Shown here in pieces: positions 1 through 8,701 of a stretch of DNA of 64,000 bases. Source of the stretch: Lentisphaera marina. GTDB lineage: Bacteria; Verrucomicrobiota; Lentisphaeria; Lentisphaerales; Lentisphaeraceae. A program made the position numbers and the translations under genes. The DNA lies in the NCBI RefSeq assembly GCF_028745505.1, contig NZ_JAQZZL010000001.1, positions 1,609,818 through 1,673,817 on the forward strand. Reading direction: 5' to 3'. The stretch's first letter is position 1; each line of letters begins with the position of its first letter. The notes beneath the pieces were generated by a model that did not search any database, was not told where the DNA came from, and saw nothing but the letters and a program-made list of their open reading frames with translations.

Positions 1-1081
1 GTGAAAAAATAATGATTAAAGCGGCCATGCAGGTAAGTGCTTCAGCTTTATTCCTCTTTATCAAAAGGTGGAGTTCTTTCATTAAACTGGCTTCTTCTGC
101 TTCAGTAGAAAAGCCGGAAAGGTATTTTTGGACATCTAGTTTTATTTGACCTACAGAACTATATCGTTGATTTTTATCACTTTTCATGGCACGATTGACA
201 ACGGCTATAAGGCTTTCGGGTATAAGTCTTCCAAGGTCGTTGTCAGGCTTGATTATTTCTCCTTTTCGGGTTTTCTCCAGAACTTCTTCAGTTGAACCAG
301 AAAAAGGCGCTTTTAAACAGAGTAATGAATAGAGAATACACCCCAATGCAAAGATATCTGAGCTATCGTCCAGGCTATGACCTTTTTCGGTTTGTTCAGG
401 AGCCATGTAGCCGGGTGTACCCATAACGCTATTGCGCTGAGTTACATGGTTGAGTAGATCTGTATTGAGAAGGATTTCTTCAAAGTCCTGAGTTTCATGC
501 TGGTTGAGGATTTTTCCCAAGCCCCAATCGCAGACTAAAACCTCACCAAATCGACCCACCTGAATATTGGCAGGTTTAAGGTCTAAATGAATAATGCCTC
601 TCGAGTGAGCAAAGGAAACGGCATCACAGACTTTTAAAAAAATACTGAGTAACTCGTGAAGCGGGTAGGCGTTTACGTAATGTTGATCCTGCTGTTTAAG
701 TCTTCGTAAAATATCCTGAAGTGAGTTGCCTTCTTTGAGATCCATAGTGAAAAAAGGACGTGCATCTTCATTAACGCCAATGTCATGAATAGAAATGATA
801 TTGGGGTGTTCTAGGAGAGCGGTGAGACGAGCTTCTTTGAGAAAAAGTTCATTAAAGGTTGAATCAATATCTGGTAGTAACTCAGCCATGGCAACATGTC
901 GAGATGTAGACTGATCAAATACTTTAGTGATTGTTTTCATCCCGCCCGTAGCAACTGTCTCAACGAAATGATAGCGTTGAGTTATATGCTGAAGCTCAGA
1001 ATATATGGGAGTTTCTTCACTGGGTGCTTCGTGGAAAAGGCCAGCGAATTTACGGGCAAAATCTTTATTATTGTCACTCAT
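1..1081 (-). CDS. Membrane Ser/Thr protein kinase, 3' end cut by window edge
   Basis: Translating the minus strand from the ATG at 1081 gives an open frame of 360 codons that runs off the left edge. It is a bacterial Hanks-type kinase: HPNIISIHD region, HLDLKPAN catalytic loop, CDWGLGK in place of DFG, and GTPGYMAPEQ. A hydrophobic stretch begins at the window edge (ALTCMAALIIIF), so a membrane segment follows the kinase domain as in the paralogue at 13669. The normal VAIK lysine is absent (VAMAEL, Ala66), while the glycine-rich loop carries a lysine (GGMK, Lys49). The start overlaps the last 8 bases of the ECF sigma gene upstream, so the two are translationally coupled. It probably senses an envelope or cytoplasmic cue and acts on that sigma factor; the substrate is unknown. 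Confidence 0.9.
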   Translation of the reverse strand, partial: MSDNNKDFARKFAGLFHEAPSEETPIYSELQHITQRYHFVETVATGGMKTITKVFDQSTSRHVAMAELLPDIDSTFNELFLKEARLTALLEHPNIISIHDIGVNEDARPFFTMDLKEGNSLQDILRRLKQQDQHYVNAYPLHELLSIFLKVCDAVSFAHSRGIIHLDLKPANIQVGRFGEVLVCDWGLGKILNQHETQDFEEILLNTDLLNHVTQRNSVMGTPGYMAPEQTEKGHSLDDSSDIFALGCILYSLLCLKAPFSGSTEEVLEKTRKGEIIKPDNDLGRLIPESLIAVVNRAMKSDKNQRYSSVGQIKLDVQKYLSGFSTEAEEASLMKELHLLIKRNKAEALTCMAALIIIFS

Positions 1082-1685
1082 TGAAGAGATGCATTTCCTG
1101 TTTAATCTGCTGAATTTCCTTGAGCAAGCGGTCTTTGACACGGTTCTTTAATTTATTAACAGAAGTTCGCTGTAAGTGAAGCTTTTCAGCTATGACATCT
1201 GAAGGCATGTTGTCCATGCTGAGTTTAAAGACCTCCATGGCTTTCCCCGAAAAGATTGGACTAACACGATCCATAGCAGTTTGAACAACGTAGACCTCCC
1301 ATTCAGACTGGATTAGCTTTTCTATTTCGGGTTGAGAAATAGATTCACTAAGCTCTTCTTCACTGCGAAATTTTTCAATTTTGTTGGAGCGTCGATGAAC
1401 CTTGCGGTAATGATCTATAACGCGACGGTGAATTATGGAACTCATCCAGGTACGGAAGCGCGCGCGTGAGCTATCGAAATCAAGCTTAGGTAATGATTTC
1501 CAAAGTGAAAGCAGGACTTCTTGAGCGAGATCGTTTTTGTCATTTTCATTCACCCCCATTTGGTGAAGGATGACCATCACAAATTTGTGATAGTAACGGG
1601 TGAAATCTTCCCAAGCCTGATCGTCATCAGGGTCTTGAGCTCTTTGTAACAGAGTGAGTCGAGTATTCCAGTCGCCAGCGCTCAT
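1074..1685 (-). CDS. ECF-type RNA polymerase sigma factor, kinase-linked
   Basis: A 203-residue protein with the sigma-70 region 2 pattern (DLAQEVLLSLWKSLP, then FRTWMSSIIHRRVIDHYRK at about 75-100) and a region 4 helix-turn-helix near 160-185 (SDVIAEKLHLQRTSVNKLKNR). The N-terminus (GDWNTRLTLLQRAQDPDDDQAW) is typical of the planctomycete/Lentisphaera ECF groups that are encoded next to Ser/Thr kinases. It has the same length as the sigma factor at 13056 and close similarity throughout. It lies 62 bp downstream of a sulfatase on the same strand and overlaps the kinase gene by 8 bp, so it is probably the distal regulator of the sulfatase operon. No anti-sigma gene is visible, which fits control by the kinase. 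Promoter targets cannot be read from the sequence. Confidence 0.9.
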   Translation of the reverse strand: MSAGDWNTRLTLLQRAQDPDDDQAWEDFTRYYHKFVMVILHQMGVNENDKNDLAQEVLLSLWKSLPKLDFDSSRARFRTWMSSIIHRRVIDHYRKVHRRSNKIEKFRSEEELSESISQPEIEKLIQSEWEVYVVQTAMDRVSPIFSGKAMEVFKLSMDNMPSDVIAEKLHLQRTSVNKLKNRVKDRLLKEIQQIKQEMHLFNE

Positions 1686-1747
1686 GAAAGTCCTTTTACT
1701 TGATTCCTATTGCATCATAGTTTATTACATCTAAACGTAAAAAACAA

Positions 1748-3283
1748 TTAAAGGTTTGCGGGTGACGCAAAGAGTTCGGTATTTTTCCCAGTGCCACCAA
1801 CACGATTTTTATGCCTTTTCCATTGAATAACTTCGGCTCTTTGAATAGATTCCTTATCCTGTTGTTGCATAAATTGTGCGAGCTTCTTAGGTGATTCACG
1901 GTTCTTCATCGCTTCAAGTGCATAATCATTTATTTTTGTCATGTGCTGAGTCAGCTTAGCGCGCATTTGCTTGAGCTGAGCAAGGTATTCAGGATTCTTA
2001 ACCAAATTGTTGAGGCAGTGAGGGTCTTTCTCAAGATCATAGAGTTCTTCAATATCACGGTAAACGAGATGATTGAAGCGTTTGGCGACTTCCTGATCAG
2101 TTTTAGAGAGTTCTTTTATAACTTTGTATGATTTGTGAGAAGATGATGCACTGGAAAAAGTTCTTTTGCCATCAGCCCAGGGGTTGAAAACGTAACAAAA
2201 CTTTTTGTTGTGGACAGCGCGAGTAGGAAATACGAGACCAATGGCATTTTCATTGAATTCAGCAAAAACGTAGTCACGATATTTTTGTTCTTCACCTTTT
2301 AAGACTGAGAAGAAAGATCTTCCTTCGAGTCCTTTGGGTTTGTTGATTCCGCAAACATCGAGAATTGTCGGCATGAAATCAACTGCGGAAATCATGTGTT
2401 GAGTATCTTTGGATTGTGGCTTGAGTTTGTTTGGCCACTTCATGATCCAAGGAGTGCGAATGCCATTACCATATAGAGAGGATTTTGCAAAGGGGAGGGG
2501 CATGCCGTGATCTGAAACAAAGATAACTAAAGTGTTGTCTTCATAGGAACTTTCTTTTAAACTTTTGAGTATGGCGCCAATACAATCATCTGCACGCTTA
2601 ACTGAGTTGTAGTAATTGCGCATTTCAATACGAACACCAGGGTGCTTGGGAAGAAAATCTGGGACGGTAATTTCTGATATCTTATAAACTCGACTTGGGC
2701 CAAATTCGTCTAAGCCAGATTCTTTTGATTTTGGGTCGTTAAAAAATGGCTTATGTGGATCGGCAATGTTGACCACACAGTAGAAAGGTTCGTTTTTATC
2801 TTTGATAAGTTCAAAGAAATCACTCATACCTTTTGCATATGTCTGAGCGCCACGTTTTTCCGCACCTTTGAGAATAATTGAGTGATCCCAAAGTTCATCG
2901 TATTTATCGTTAAAGCTCGTGTCGCGGGGTTTGTTGATTACAGATGTAAAATAACCGTTTTGGCGAAGTAGTTCAGGAAGCATGGGGTAATTAGCATCTA
3001 CCATGTAAAATCCGCGCATACCGCTGCTACTAGGGTAGCGACCGCTTTGGAAAACCACGCGAGAAGGGGAACAGTTAGAAGCCTGTACATAAGCTCTTTC
3101 AAAGAGCAAACCTTCGTTGGCTAGGCTATCTATGTGAGGAGTGATTTCGGGGATTTTACATCCATAAGCTCCAACTGAATCCCAGTTCATGTCATCAACT
3201 GTGATGAAAAGGATATTGGGTTTTACTGACTCCGCAAATAATGAAAATGAGAGTGTTAAGAGGGCGAGTATTTTATAAATCAT
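1748..3283 (-). CDS. Secreted type I sulfatase (S1 family)
   Basis: A sulfatase of about 511 aa that hydrolyses sulfate esters or N-sulfate on a glycan. The formylglycine motif C-S-P-S-R is intact (ASNCSPSR), as are the metal-binding Asp pair near the N-terminus (FITVDDMNWDS) and VSDHG further in. The open frame extends to 3361, but the ATG at 3283 directly precedes a clear signal peptide (MIYKILALLTLSFSLFAES), so the upstream 26 codons are excluded. The sequence resembles the 5680 sulfatase (shared DDMNW and HPGVR/HELANYY blocks), a type close to heparan N-sulfatase-like subfamilies; that subfamily assignment is by eye. It sits 19 bp downstream of another sulfatase and 62 bp upstream of the ECF sigma gene, in one minus-strand operon. 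Confidence 0.92.
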   Translation of the reverse strand: MIYKILALLTLSFSLFAESVKPNILFITVDDMNWDSVGAYGCKIPEITPHIDSLANEGLLFERAYVQASNCSPSRVVFQSGRYPSSSGMRGFYMVDANYPMLPELLRQNGYFTSVINKPRDTSFNDKYDELWDHSIILKGAEKRGAQTYAKGMSDFFELIKDKNEPFYCVVNIADPHKPFFNDPKSKESGLDEFGPSRVYKISEITVPDFLPKHPGVRIEMRNYYNSVKRADDCIGAILKSLKESSYEDNTLVIFVSDHGMPLPFAKSSLYGNGIRTPWIMKWPNKLKPQSKDTQHMISAVDFMPTILDVCGINKPKGLEGRSFFSVLKGEEQKYRDYVFAEFNENAIGLVFPTRAVHNKKFCYVFNPWADGKRTFSSASSSHKSYKVIKELSKTDQEVAKRFNHLVYRDIEELYDLEKDPHCLNNLVKNPEYLAQLKQMRAKLTQHMTKINDYALEAMKNRESPKKLAQFMQQQDKESIQRAEVIQWKRHKNRVGGTGKNTELFASPANL

Positions 3284-3302
3284 ATTGGATTCCAGTGCGC
3301 TA

Positions 3303-4880
3303 TTATTGAATGACTTCGGCTTTGTGATTGGTGATATACTTTTTGCTGGGATTGGAGACATCTTTGATCTTGTTTTTAGGGACTTTATGCTGAATTCTCA
3401 ACTTGTTGAGTTCTTGTTTCATACGCTTAAGAACTGAGGCATATTCAGGGTTTTTGAACTGATTTGTCATTTCCTTTGGGTCAGTTTTCAGGTCATAAAG
3501 TTCCCATTCATTAATATCGTAGAAATACATGAGTTTATAACGGCCATCGTAAGCACCTTCATGGCGTTGAACCATGTGCCAACCTGGGAACTCGTAGTAG
3601 TGGTAATAATGAGTTTTACGCCAGTCCTTAGGGTTTTGTCCTTTTAGAATAGGAACAAGAGAGGCACCCTGCATGTCTTCAGGAATAGCTTGACCAGCTA
3701 CTTCTAAAAAGGTCTCTGCAAAATCGAGGTTGGAAACGAGGTGGCTATTAATTGAACCAGGCTTTGTGTGTCCTGGCCAGCGGATAATAAGAGGAGTACG
3801 GTATGATTCGTCATACATGAAACGTTTGTCGAACCAGCCATGTTCACCGAGGTAGAAGCCCTGATCTGAAGAATAAATAACGATAGTGTTTTTTGCGAGC
3901 CCGGATTCGTCTAGGTATTTGAGCAATTGACCGATGGATTCATCGACAGATTTAATACAGCGTAGGTAATCTTTGATGTAGCGTTGGTACTTCCAGCGAA
4001 CGAGGTCTTTACCTTTTGGTTTTGCTTTAAGCAAGGCTTGGTTTTTGGGTTCGTAGGCGGCGTTCCAGGCTTTGAGCTGTTCAGGATTCATGCGCTTGTG
4101 AATGCGTTTCGCTAGTTGGTCTTTTTTATCAAACTCTTTTATTTTGAGGTCTTTACCCAGCTCCATTGAAACTTCGATAGACATATCCTGGTTTCGAGCA
4201 GCATGGCCACGTCCTTCATAGTCATCGAAAAGAGAATCCGGTTCCGGCATGGTAACATCATCAAAAGCATTGAGGTATTTGAGAGCAGGAGACCATTCGC
4301 GGTGTGGAGCCTTTTGCTGAACCATGAGCATGAAAGGTTTGGAATTATCACGCTCGTTTTTGAGCCAGTTAAGAGCTTTGTCAGTGACTACCTCAGTACA
4401 ATACCCTTCGACCTGATAGCGGCCTTTAGCATTGTCAAAATCAGGGTTGTAGTACATGCCCTGACCAGGAAGGATGTCCCAGTGATCAAATCCCGTCGGA
4501 GTCGAGCCTAAGTGCCACTTGCCAATGATGGATGTTTCGTAGCCAGCTTTTTGTAGAAGTTTAGGGAAAGTTTGTTGACTACCGTCAAATTTGGTTTTTT
4601 CGTTAACCATAAAGCCATTAAGGTGACTGTACTTGCCAGTTAGAATTGTAGCCCGACTGGGACCGCAAATGGAGTTAGTAACCATGCATCTTTTGAAGAG
4701 CATTCCTTCATCGGCGAGCCGGTCGAGGTTTGGCGTTGGTGCGACCTTCGCAAAACGACCACCATAGGCACTGATAGCCTGTGTTGCATGATCATCAGTA
4801 AAAATAAAGAGGATATTAGTTTTTTCTGAGGCGAAGACAGCGCCGAAGGAACATGCTAAAAGAGCAAGTTTTTTTATCAT
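3303..4880 (-). CDS. Secreted type I sulfatase (S1 family)
   Basis: A 525-residue sulfatase with signal peptide ([18 protein letters not shown]), metal-binding [15 protein letters not shown], an intact C-G-P-S-R formylglycine motif, [14 protein letters not shown] and [13 protein letters not shown]. The KAPHREW and [16 protein letters not shown] blocks are typical of sulfatases acting on amino-sugar or hexose sulfates (N-acetylglucosamine-6-sulfatase-like); that substrate is an inference. It differs clearly from its two neighbours, so the operon encodes at least two sulfatase specificities. It lies 24 bp downstream of the pseudopilin gene at 4905-5552 and 19 bp upstream of the next sulfatase. 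Confidence 0.93.
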   Translation of the reverse strand: MIKKLALLACSFGAVFASEKTNILFIFTDDHATQAISAYGGRFAKVAPTPNLDRLADEGMLFKRCMVTNSICGPSRATILTGKYSHLNGFMVNEKTKFDGSQQTFPKLLQKAGYETSIIGKWHLGSTPTGFDHWDILPGQGMYYNPDFDNAKGRYQVEGYCTEVVTDKALNWLKNERDNSKPFMLMVQQKAPHREWSPALKYLNAFDDVTMPEPDSLFDDYEGRGHAARNQDMSIEVSMELGKDLKIKEFDKKDQLAKRIHKRMNPEQLKAWNAAYEPKNQALLKAKPKGKDLVRWKYQRYIKDYLRCIKSVDESIGQLLKYLDESGLAKNTIVIYSSDQGFYLGEHGWFDKRFMYDESYRTPLIIRWPGHTKPGSINSHLVSNLDFAETFLEVAGQAIPEDMQGASLVPILKGQNPKDWRKTHYYHYYEFPGWHMVQRHEGAYDGRYKLMYFYDINEWELYDLKTDPKEMTNQFKNPEYASVLKRMKQELNKLRIQHKVPKNKIKDVSNPSKKYITNHKAEVIQ

Positions 4881-4904
4881 AAGTATTTGTCCAGTATGTT
4901 GAGT

Positions 4905-5552
4905 TTAGGGAATCCAGAATTCGGTAGTGTTAGCCTCACTACCAATGATGAGCAGTTGGCTACCTGTTAATGTGCTGACGTGGCCATCAATGTAAGCAAT
5001 ATTGGCTTTGCCTTCATGGCGAGCTATAGCTTGCTGATCATTTGAATCGTAAATTTTGGCTTCTTTAAGGTTGTATTTAAAAAGTGTATTCTGTACTTTC
5101 CAGGAATCCATGTAAAAAGCTGTTTGACTGGCATGATTACTAGTTAGTTGATAAGGAGTGTAAACGGTGCCATTGGCATCTATTTGGCCTAAGCGGTAGT
5201 TTTGGGAATAATTGTTAGTGTAATAAGTATCGAGATTTACCCCATTAGGGCATTTGTAGGGGCTTCCATTTTCATTGCTGTTAGCTGCGTTAATTTCTGG
5301 TAGGTATGAGTTTTGCGACATTCGCTTGGACCAATATTCGCTGTTGTCGGCGTCATTGAGAGGGGCAAAATCATCATTGTCTTCAGCATACATAAAGGAA
5401 GCCGTGGAGATTTGCTTGAGCTTATTTTGGCATACTGAACTTTGAGCTTTTTTACGTGCTTTACCGAGTGTGGGGAGAAGTAAGCTGGAAAGAATTCCTA
5501 TAATTGCGATAACAACAAGGAGTTCAATGAGACTGAATTTCTGTTTTTTCAT
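4905..5552 (-). CDS. Type II secretion-like pseudopilin with H-X9-DG C-terminus
   Basis: A 215-aa protein starting with a prepilin leader and methylation site ([19 protein letters not shown], cleavage before Phe/Ser-Leu-Ile-Glu), then a helical stem and a soluble domain ending in [15 protein letters not shown]. His and Asp-Gly there are separated by exactly nine residues, matching the prepilin-associated H-X9-DG domain common in Planctomycetes and Lentisphaera. It would be processed by a prepilin peptidase and inserted in the inner membrane with the body in the periplasm. It sits between sulfatase genes (127 bp after one stop, 24 bp before the next start), the same arrangement seen beside the large lyases in this window. 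Confidence 0.92.
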   Translation of the reverse strand: MKKQKFSLIELLVVIAIIGILSSLLLPTLGKARKKAQSSVCQNKLKQISTASFMYAEDNDDFAPLNDADNSEYWSKRMSQNSYLPEINAANSNENGSPYKCPNGVNLDTYYTNNYSQNYRLGQIDANGTVYTPYQLTSNHASQTAFYMDSWKVQNTLFKYNLKEAKIYDSNDQQAIARHEGKANIAYIDGHVSTLTGSQLLIIGSEANTTEFWIP

Positions 5553-5679
5553 AATGTGACCTCAATTTTGATTATATATACCCATTCGGTAGCACTTTTA
5601 ATATAAGGACAGTTGATTAATTTTTTTTTATAAAATAATGCTTTTTTAATCTCAATGAAAATTTTTATCGAACTTCCTC

Positions 5680-7185
5680 TTATGGCTTAGACCACTTACT
5701 CATGTCTTTTTCTCTTTTGGGAATATTACCCACAAAGACGCCGCTGGCCTGAACTTTCTCGTAAGCTACACGCATTTTTTTAGGATCTTTTGTTTCCTGG
5801 TAGGTATTGAATACTGGACTAACAAAATCATTTGTTTTTTCCATGTTAGCCTCCATGGCTTTACGGAATTTATCCATGACTTCTCTGTATTCGGGATTAT
5901 TGGCCAAATTATTAAAGCCATAGGGGTCTTTCTCAAGGTCATAGAGCTCTTCTGGAGCACGTCTTAAAATGAATTCAGCTCGTTTATTCCAGTGGGGATC
6001 AGTCTTGCCTTGTTGCACCATGGACGTAAAAAAGTTACCGCCAAGAGAAGAGGTGGCGTAGAGCCTTTTTCCTGTATAAAAACTATTGAAAGTATAGGAA
6101 TACTTATGGTCAAGAGCGGTGCGCATATTGTAGTGACCATTGCCGTTTTTTGCGTAGAAATAAGTAAAAAACAATTCATCACGATCTTTTAGTTTGCCAC
6201 CATTAAATACGCTCTTTAGACTTTGGCCATCAAAACCTCCGGGAGATTCTATGCCAGCTAAATCAAGCATAGTCGGGAAAAGGTCTAGGACAGAACTGAA
6301 TTCTTTGTGAACAGAGCCCGCTTTGATGAGAGGAGGGTATTTTATGATCATTGGCGTTTTTGTGCTATTTACATAGGCATTGGCTTTTGCGGAGGGCGCA
6401 CCCATTCCGTGATCGGAAAGAAAAACAATCATAGTGTTTTCCTGCAATCTTTTCTCTTGAACCATATCCATTAGACGACCAACTAAATCATCACATCGAC
6501 GAACAGAGCAGTAGTAATTGGCCAGTTCATGACGGATCTCCTTTGTGTCTGGAAGGAAAGCAGGAATAATCATGTCTTGAGGTTTAAAGACTTTACTGGG
6601 GTGAGAATTTGGTGCTTTGCCTTTGTGGCTTCTCTGCTCTTTACCCTCATTTTTCCAGTTATAGTAGGGGCGGTGAGGATCGTGGGAATTGACGATTAGA
6701 TAGAAGGCTTTGTTTTCTTGAATTGCGGAGTCCGCAAATTTTGCTGCTTTTTGAGTGATGACTTCCGTATTTCGTCCCACTTCCTCGGCATGATCCCAAT
6801 GCGTGTTTTTGTATGGCGTGCTGTGACCAACTTTACCAAGAATGCCGACCTTGTATCCATTCTTACTCAAAACAGATGGGATCGTAGGGACATTGGGGAT
6901 GGTGAAGTGGTGAAAGCCTTCTCCACCACTTCTGTGAGGTAGTCTGCCGGAATTAATCGCATTGCGAGATGGCATGCAAACTGTTGTGGCCACATGAGCA
7001 TTGGCAAAGCGCATTCCCTCTTTTGCAAGTTGGTCAATATGGGGAGTCGTTTCTTTGATCTCTGAACCAAAGCAGCCAACGCTATTCCAGTTCATATCAT
7101 CAGCCGTTATAAAAAGAAAATTCACTCTTTCTGTTGAGTGTAAAATATTGATGAAAACCAAAAATAAAAAAATATATAATCTCAT
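5680..7185 (-). CDS. Secreted type I sulfatase (S1 family)
   Basis: A 501-residue sulfatase with a short signal peptide (MRLYIFLFLVFINILHSTE), N-terminal metal site (FITADDMNWNSVG), intact formylglycine motif C-M-P-S-R (TVCMPSRNAINSGR) and LSDHGMGAPSAK. It is closely related to the sulfatase at 1748-3283: both share DDMNW, the DPHRPYYN-type block and the same overall order. It is the first gene of the left-hand operon, reading away from the divergent promoter region 7186-7447, and is followed by the pseudopilin. The substrate is unknown; the resemblance to heparan N-sulfatase-like enzymes is family inference. Confidence 0.93.
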   Translation of the reverse strand: MRLYIFLFLVFINILHSTERVNFLFITADDMNWNSVGCFGSEIKETTPHIDQLAKEGMRFANAHVATTVCMPSRNAINSGRLPHRSGGEGFHHFTIPNVPTIPSVLSKNGYKVGILGKVGHSTPYKNTHWDHAEEVGRNTEVITQKAAKFADSAIQENKAFYLIVNSHDPHRPYYNWKNEGKEQRSHKGKAPNSHPSKVFKPQDMIIPAFLPDTKEIRHELANYYCSVRRCDDLVGRLMDMVQEKRLQENTMIVFLSDHGMGAPSAKANAYVNSTKTPMIIKYPPLIKAGSVHKEFSSVLDLFPTMLDLAGIESPGGFDGQSLKSVFNGGKLKDRDELFFTYFYAKNGNGHYNMRTALDHKYSYTFNSFYTGKRLYATSSLGGNFFTSMVQQGKTDPHWNKRAEFILRRAPEELYDLEKDPYGFNNLANNPEYREVMDKFRKAMEANMEKTNDFVSPVFNTYQETKDPKKMRVAYEKVQASGVFVGNIPKREKDMSKWSKP

Positions 7186-7447
7186 AAACTTTTCCTTAGA
7201 AGTATTTATAAATTATACGTGATCACTAGAACATTAGAGACAGCTGACAAAACTTTTCATCACATGTCAGTTCTTTTATTTTAACGAATTAGTCCTTTCG
7301 CTTTATTTTTACAAAAACGACAAGGAGTTTGCAAAAAGTATGAGAGTTCGCAAGTTTTTTATACTTTTTATAAGGTTTAGGAGCCTCCTTCTGTCTCACT
7401 GCAGCTTATCTCTTCGTAAAAGTATTAACTAAGAATGAAGGTTTTGT
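7186..7447. promoter_or_regulatory. Divergent promoter region with inverted repeats
   Basis: This 262-bp gap separates the start codons of the left sulfatase operon and the right DUF1552 operon, so promoters for both must lie here. Three dyads are visible: palindrome GTGATCAC near 7219, CTGACA/TGTCAG at 7244-7249 and 7265-7270, and AAAAAGTAT/ATACTTTTT at 7333-7341 and 7361-7369. Any could be an operator, or in the last case a weak hairpin. A GAAGG ribosome-binding site precedes the ATG at 7448. No unambiguous sigma-70 pair was assigned; an ECF promoter is plausible given the two sigma genes. Confidence 0.45.
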
Positions 7448-8701
7448 ATGAACAGAAGGGATTTTTTACAGGGTTCTGGTGCTTTTTTAGCTCTGCCTAC
7501 ACTGGAAACTTTTGCTAGAGAAAAAAGAAGTACTCCACCACTAAGGCTTATGTTCATTGGTTTTCCCTGGGGTGTAACGGGTAAAAATAATTGGTTCCCA
7601 AGTTCTACGGGTAAAAATTTCGATATTACAAAAGGTCTGAAGCCTCTAGCGAAACATAAAAATGATCTGACCATCTTTAAGAATATTTCCCCACTTCACA
7701 ATGCCCATCACCCCCATAATACATTGGCATATTATTTGACATGTATGAATTTTAGAAAGTCCAATGGTGGGATTTATGATTTAATTTCCTGTGATCAACT
7801 CGCGGCAGAAAAACTTGGGGTCAATACCCGTTACTCATCATTGCAGTTGTCGTCTTTAGGGAATGAAGGTGCAGGAGCTGGTTTGTCTCTAGCATGGGAC
7901 AAACTGGGGAAACCTGTACCCGGTTATACTGATCCGGTGGCTCTTTTCAATGAGTTGTTTGGCGATGGCAAAGTGACCGTTGAGCAGCGACGAGAGATGA
8001 TCAAAAAAGAAAGGAGCATTATGGATGCTTTCCGTTATCAAAGTCGTATCCTGGAAAGAAATGTATCCAAGTCTGATAAAGATAAATTGGATGAGTACTT
8101 CACTTCTATTAGGCACATAGAAAAAGGTCTTACTAAATCTGAGCAGTGGATCGATACACCTAAGCCGAAGGCGGATATGACCAAGCCTAAAAAAGGACTG
8201 CAGGGTAAAGCTCAGATTAAAGTCATGTACGACCTCATGGTTGCAGCACTTCAAACTGATCTGACGCGAGTTATATCTTACCGTCAACCGCTCAACGCCT
8301 TGTTAAAAGAGTTATCATTAAGTAATGCTCATCCCATTAATCATCATGGTGGGAAGCAGGAATTAATTGAGCAATCAATCATCAAAGACCAAGCCCAAAG
8401 TGAACTGTTTTCCTATCTCATTGAGCGCCTTAAGTCGATTAAGGAATTTGATAATTCCAGCCTGTTTGATAATACAATTTTGACTTACGGCAGCGGGGTG
8501 CGTAGCGGACATATGAATATTAAGTTACCTATCATTGTAACAGGTAAGGGAAAAGGTAAAATTAAGCCAGCCGGTTATGTGGAGCTCAAAGAGGATAAAA
8601 ATCGCTTGAGTAATTTATGGCTCACAATTTTGCAAAGTGCCGGTCTGGAGATCGATAGCTTTTCCCACAGTAATGGACTGATAGACGAAATACGAGTATG
8701 A
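7448..8701 (+). CDS. DUF1552 family protein, Tat-exported
   Basis: A 417-aa protein beginning with a twin-arginine-type signal (MNRRDFLQGSGAFLALP), so it is probably exported folded. The body (FIGFPWGVTGKNNWFP, HNAHHPHNT, INHHGGK and a C-terminal sugar-lyase-unlike alpha/beta pattern) matches the DUF1552 family found almost only in PVC and related bacteria. DUF1552 genes are nearly always next to DUF1592-type cytochrome genes, as here: the stop overlaps the next start by 4 bp (ATGA). The biochemical role of the family is not established. The GAAGG site at about 7437 supports this start. Confidence 0.88.
   Translation: MNRRDFLQGSGAFLALPTLETFAREKRSTPPLRLMFIGFPWGVTGKNNWFPSSTGKNFDITKGLKPLAKHKNDLTIFKNISPLHNAHHPHNTLAYYLTCMNFRKSNGGIYDLISCDQLAAEKLGVNTRYSSLQLSSLGNEGAGAGLSLAWDKLGKPVPGYTDPVALFNELFGDGKVTVEQRREMIKKERSIMDAFRYQSRILERNVSKSDKDKLDEYFTSIRHIEKGLTKSEQWIDTPKPKADMTKPKKGLQGKAQIKVMYDLMVAALQTDLTRVISYRQPLNALLKELSLSNAHPINHHGGKQELIEQSIIKDQAQSELFSYLIERLKSIKEFDNSSLFDNTILTYGSGVRSGHMNIKLPIIVTGKGKGKIKPAGYVELKEDKNRLSNLWLTILQSAGLEIDSFSHSNGLIDEIRV

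Noticed and set aside
896..1084. 62-aa plus-strand frame near the left kinase
   Set aside because: It is antisense to the kinase glycine-loop region, which is conserved with the 13669 paralogue.
3284..3361. Longer N-terminus for the 1748 sulfatase
   Set aside because: The extension precedes a clean signal peptide starting at 3283 and overlaps the upstream sulfatase's 3' end.
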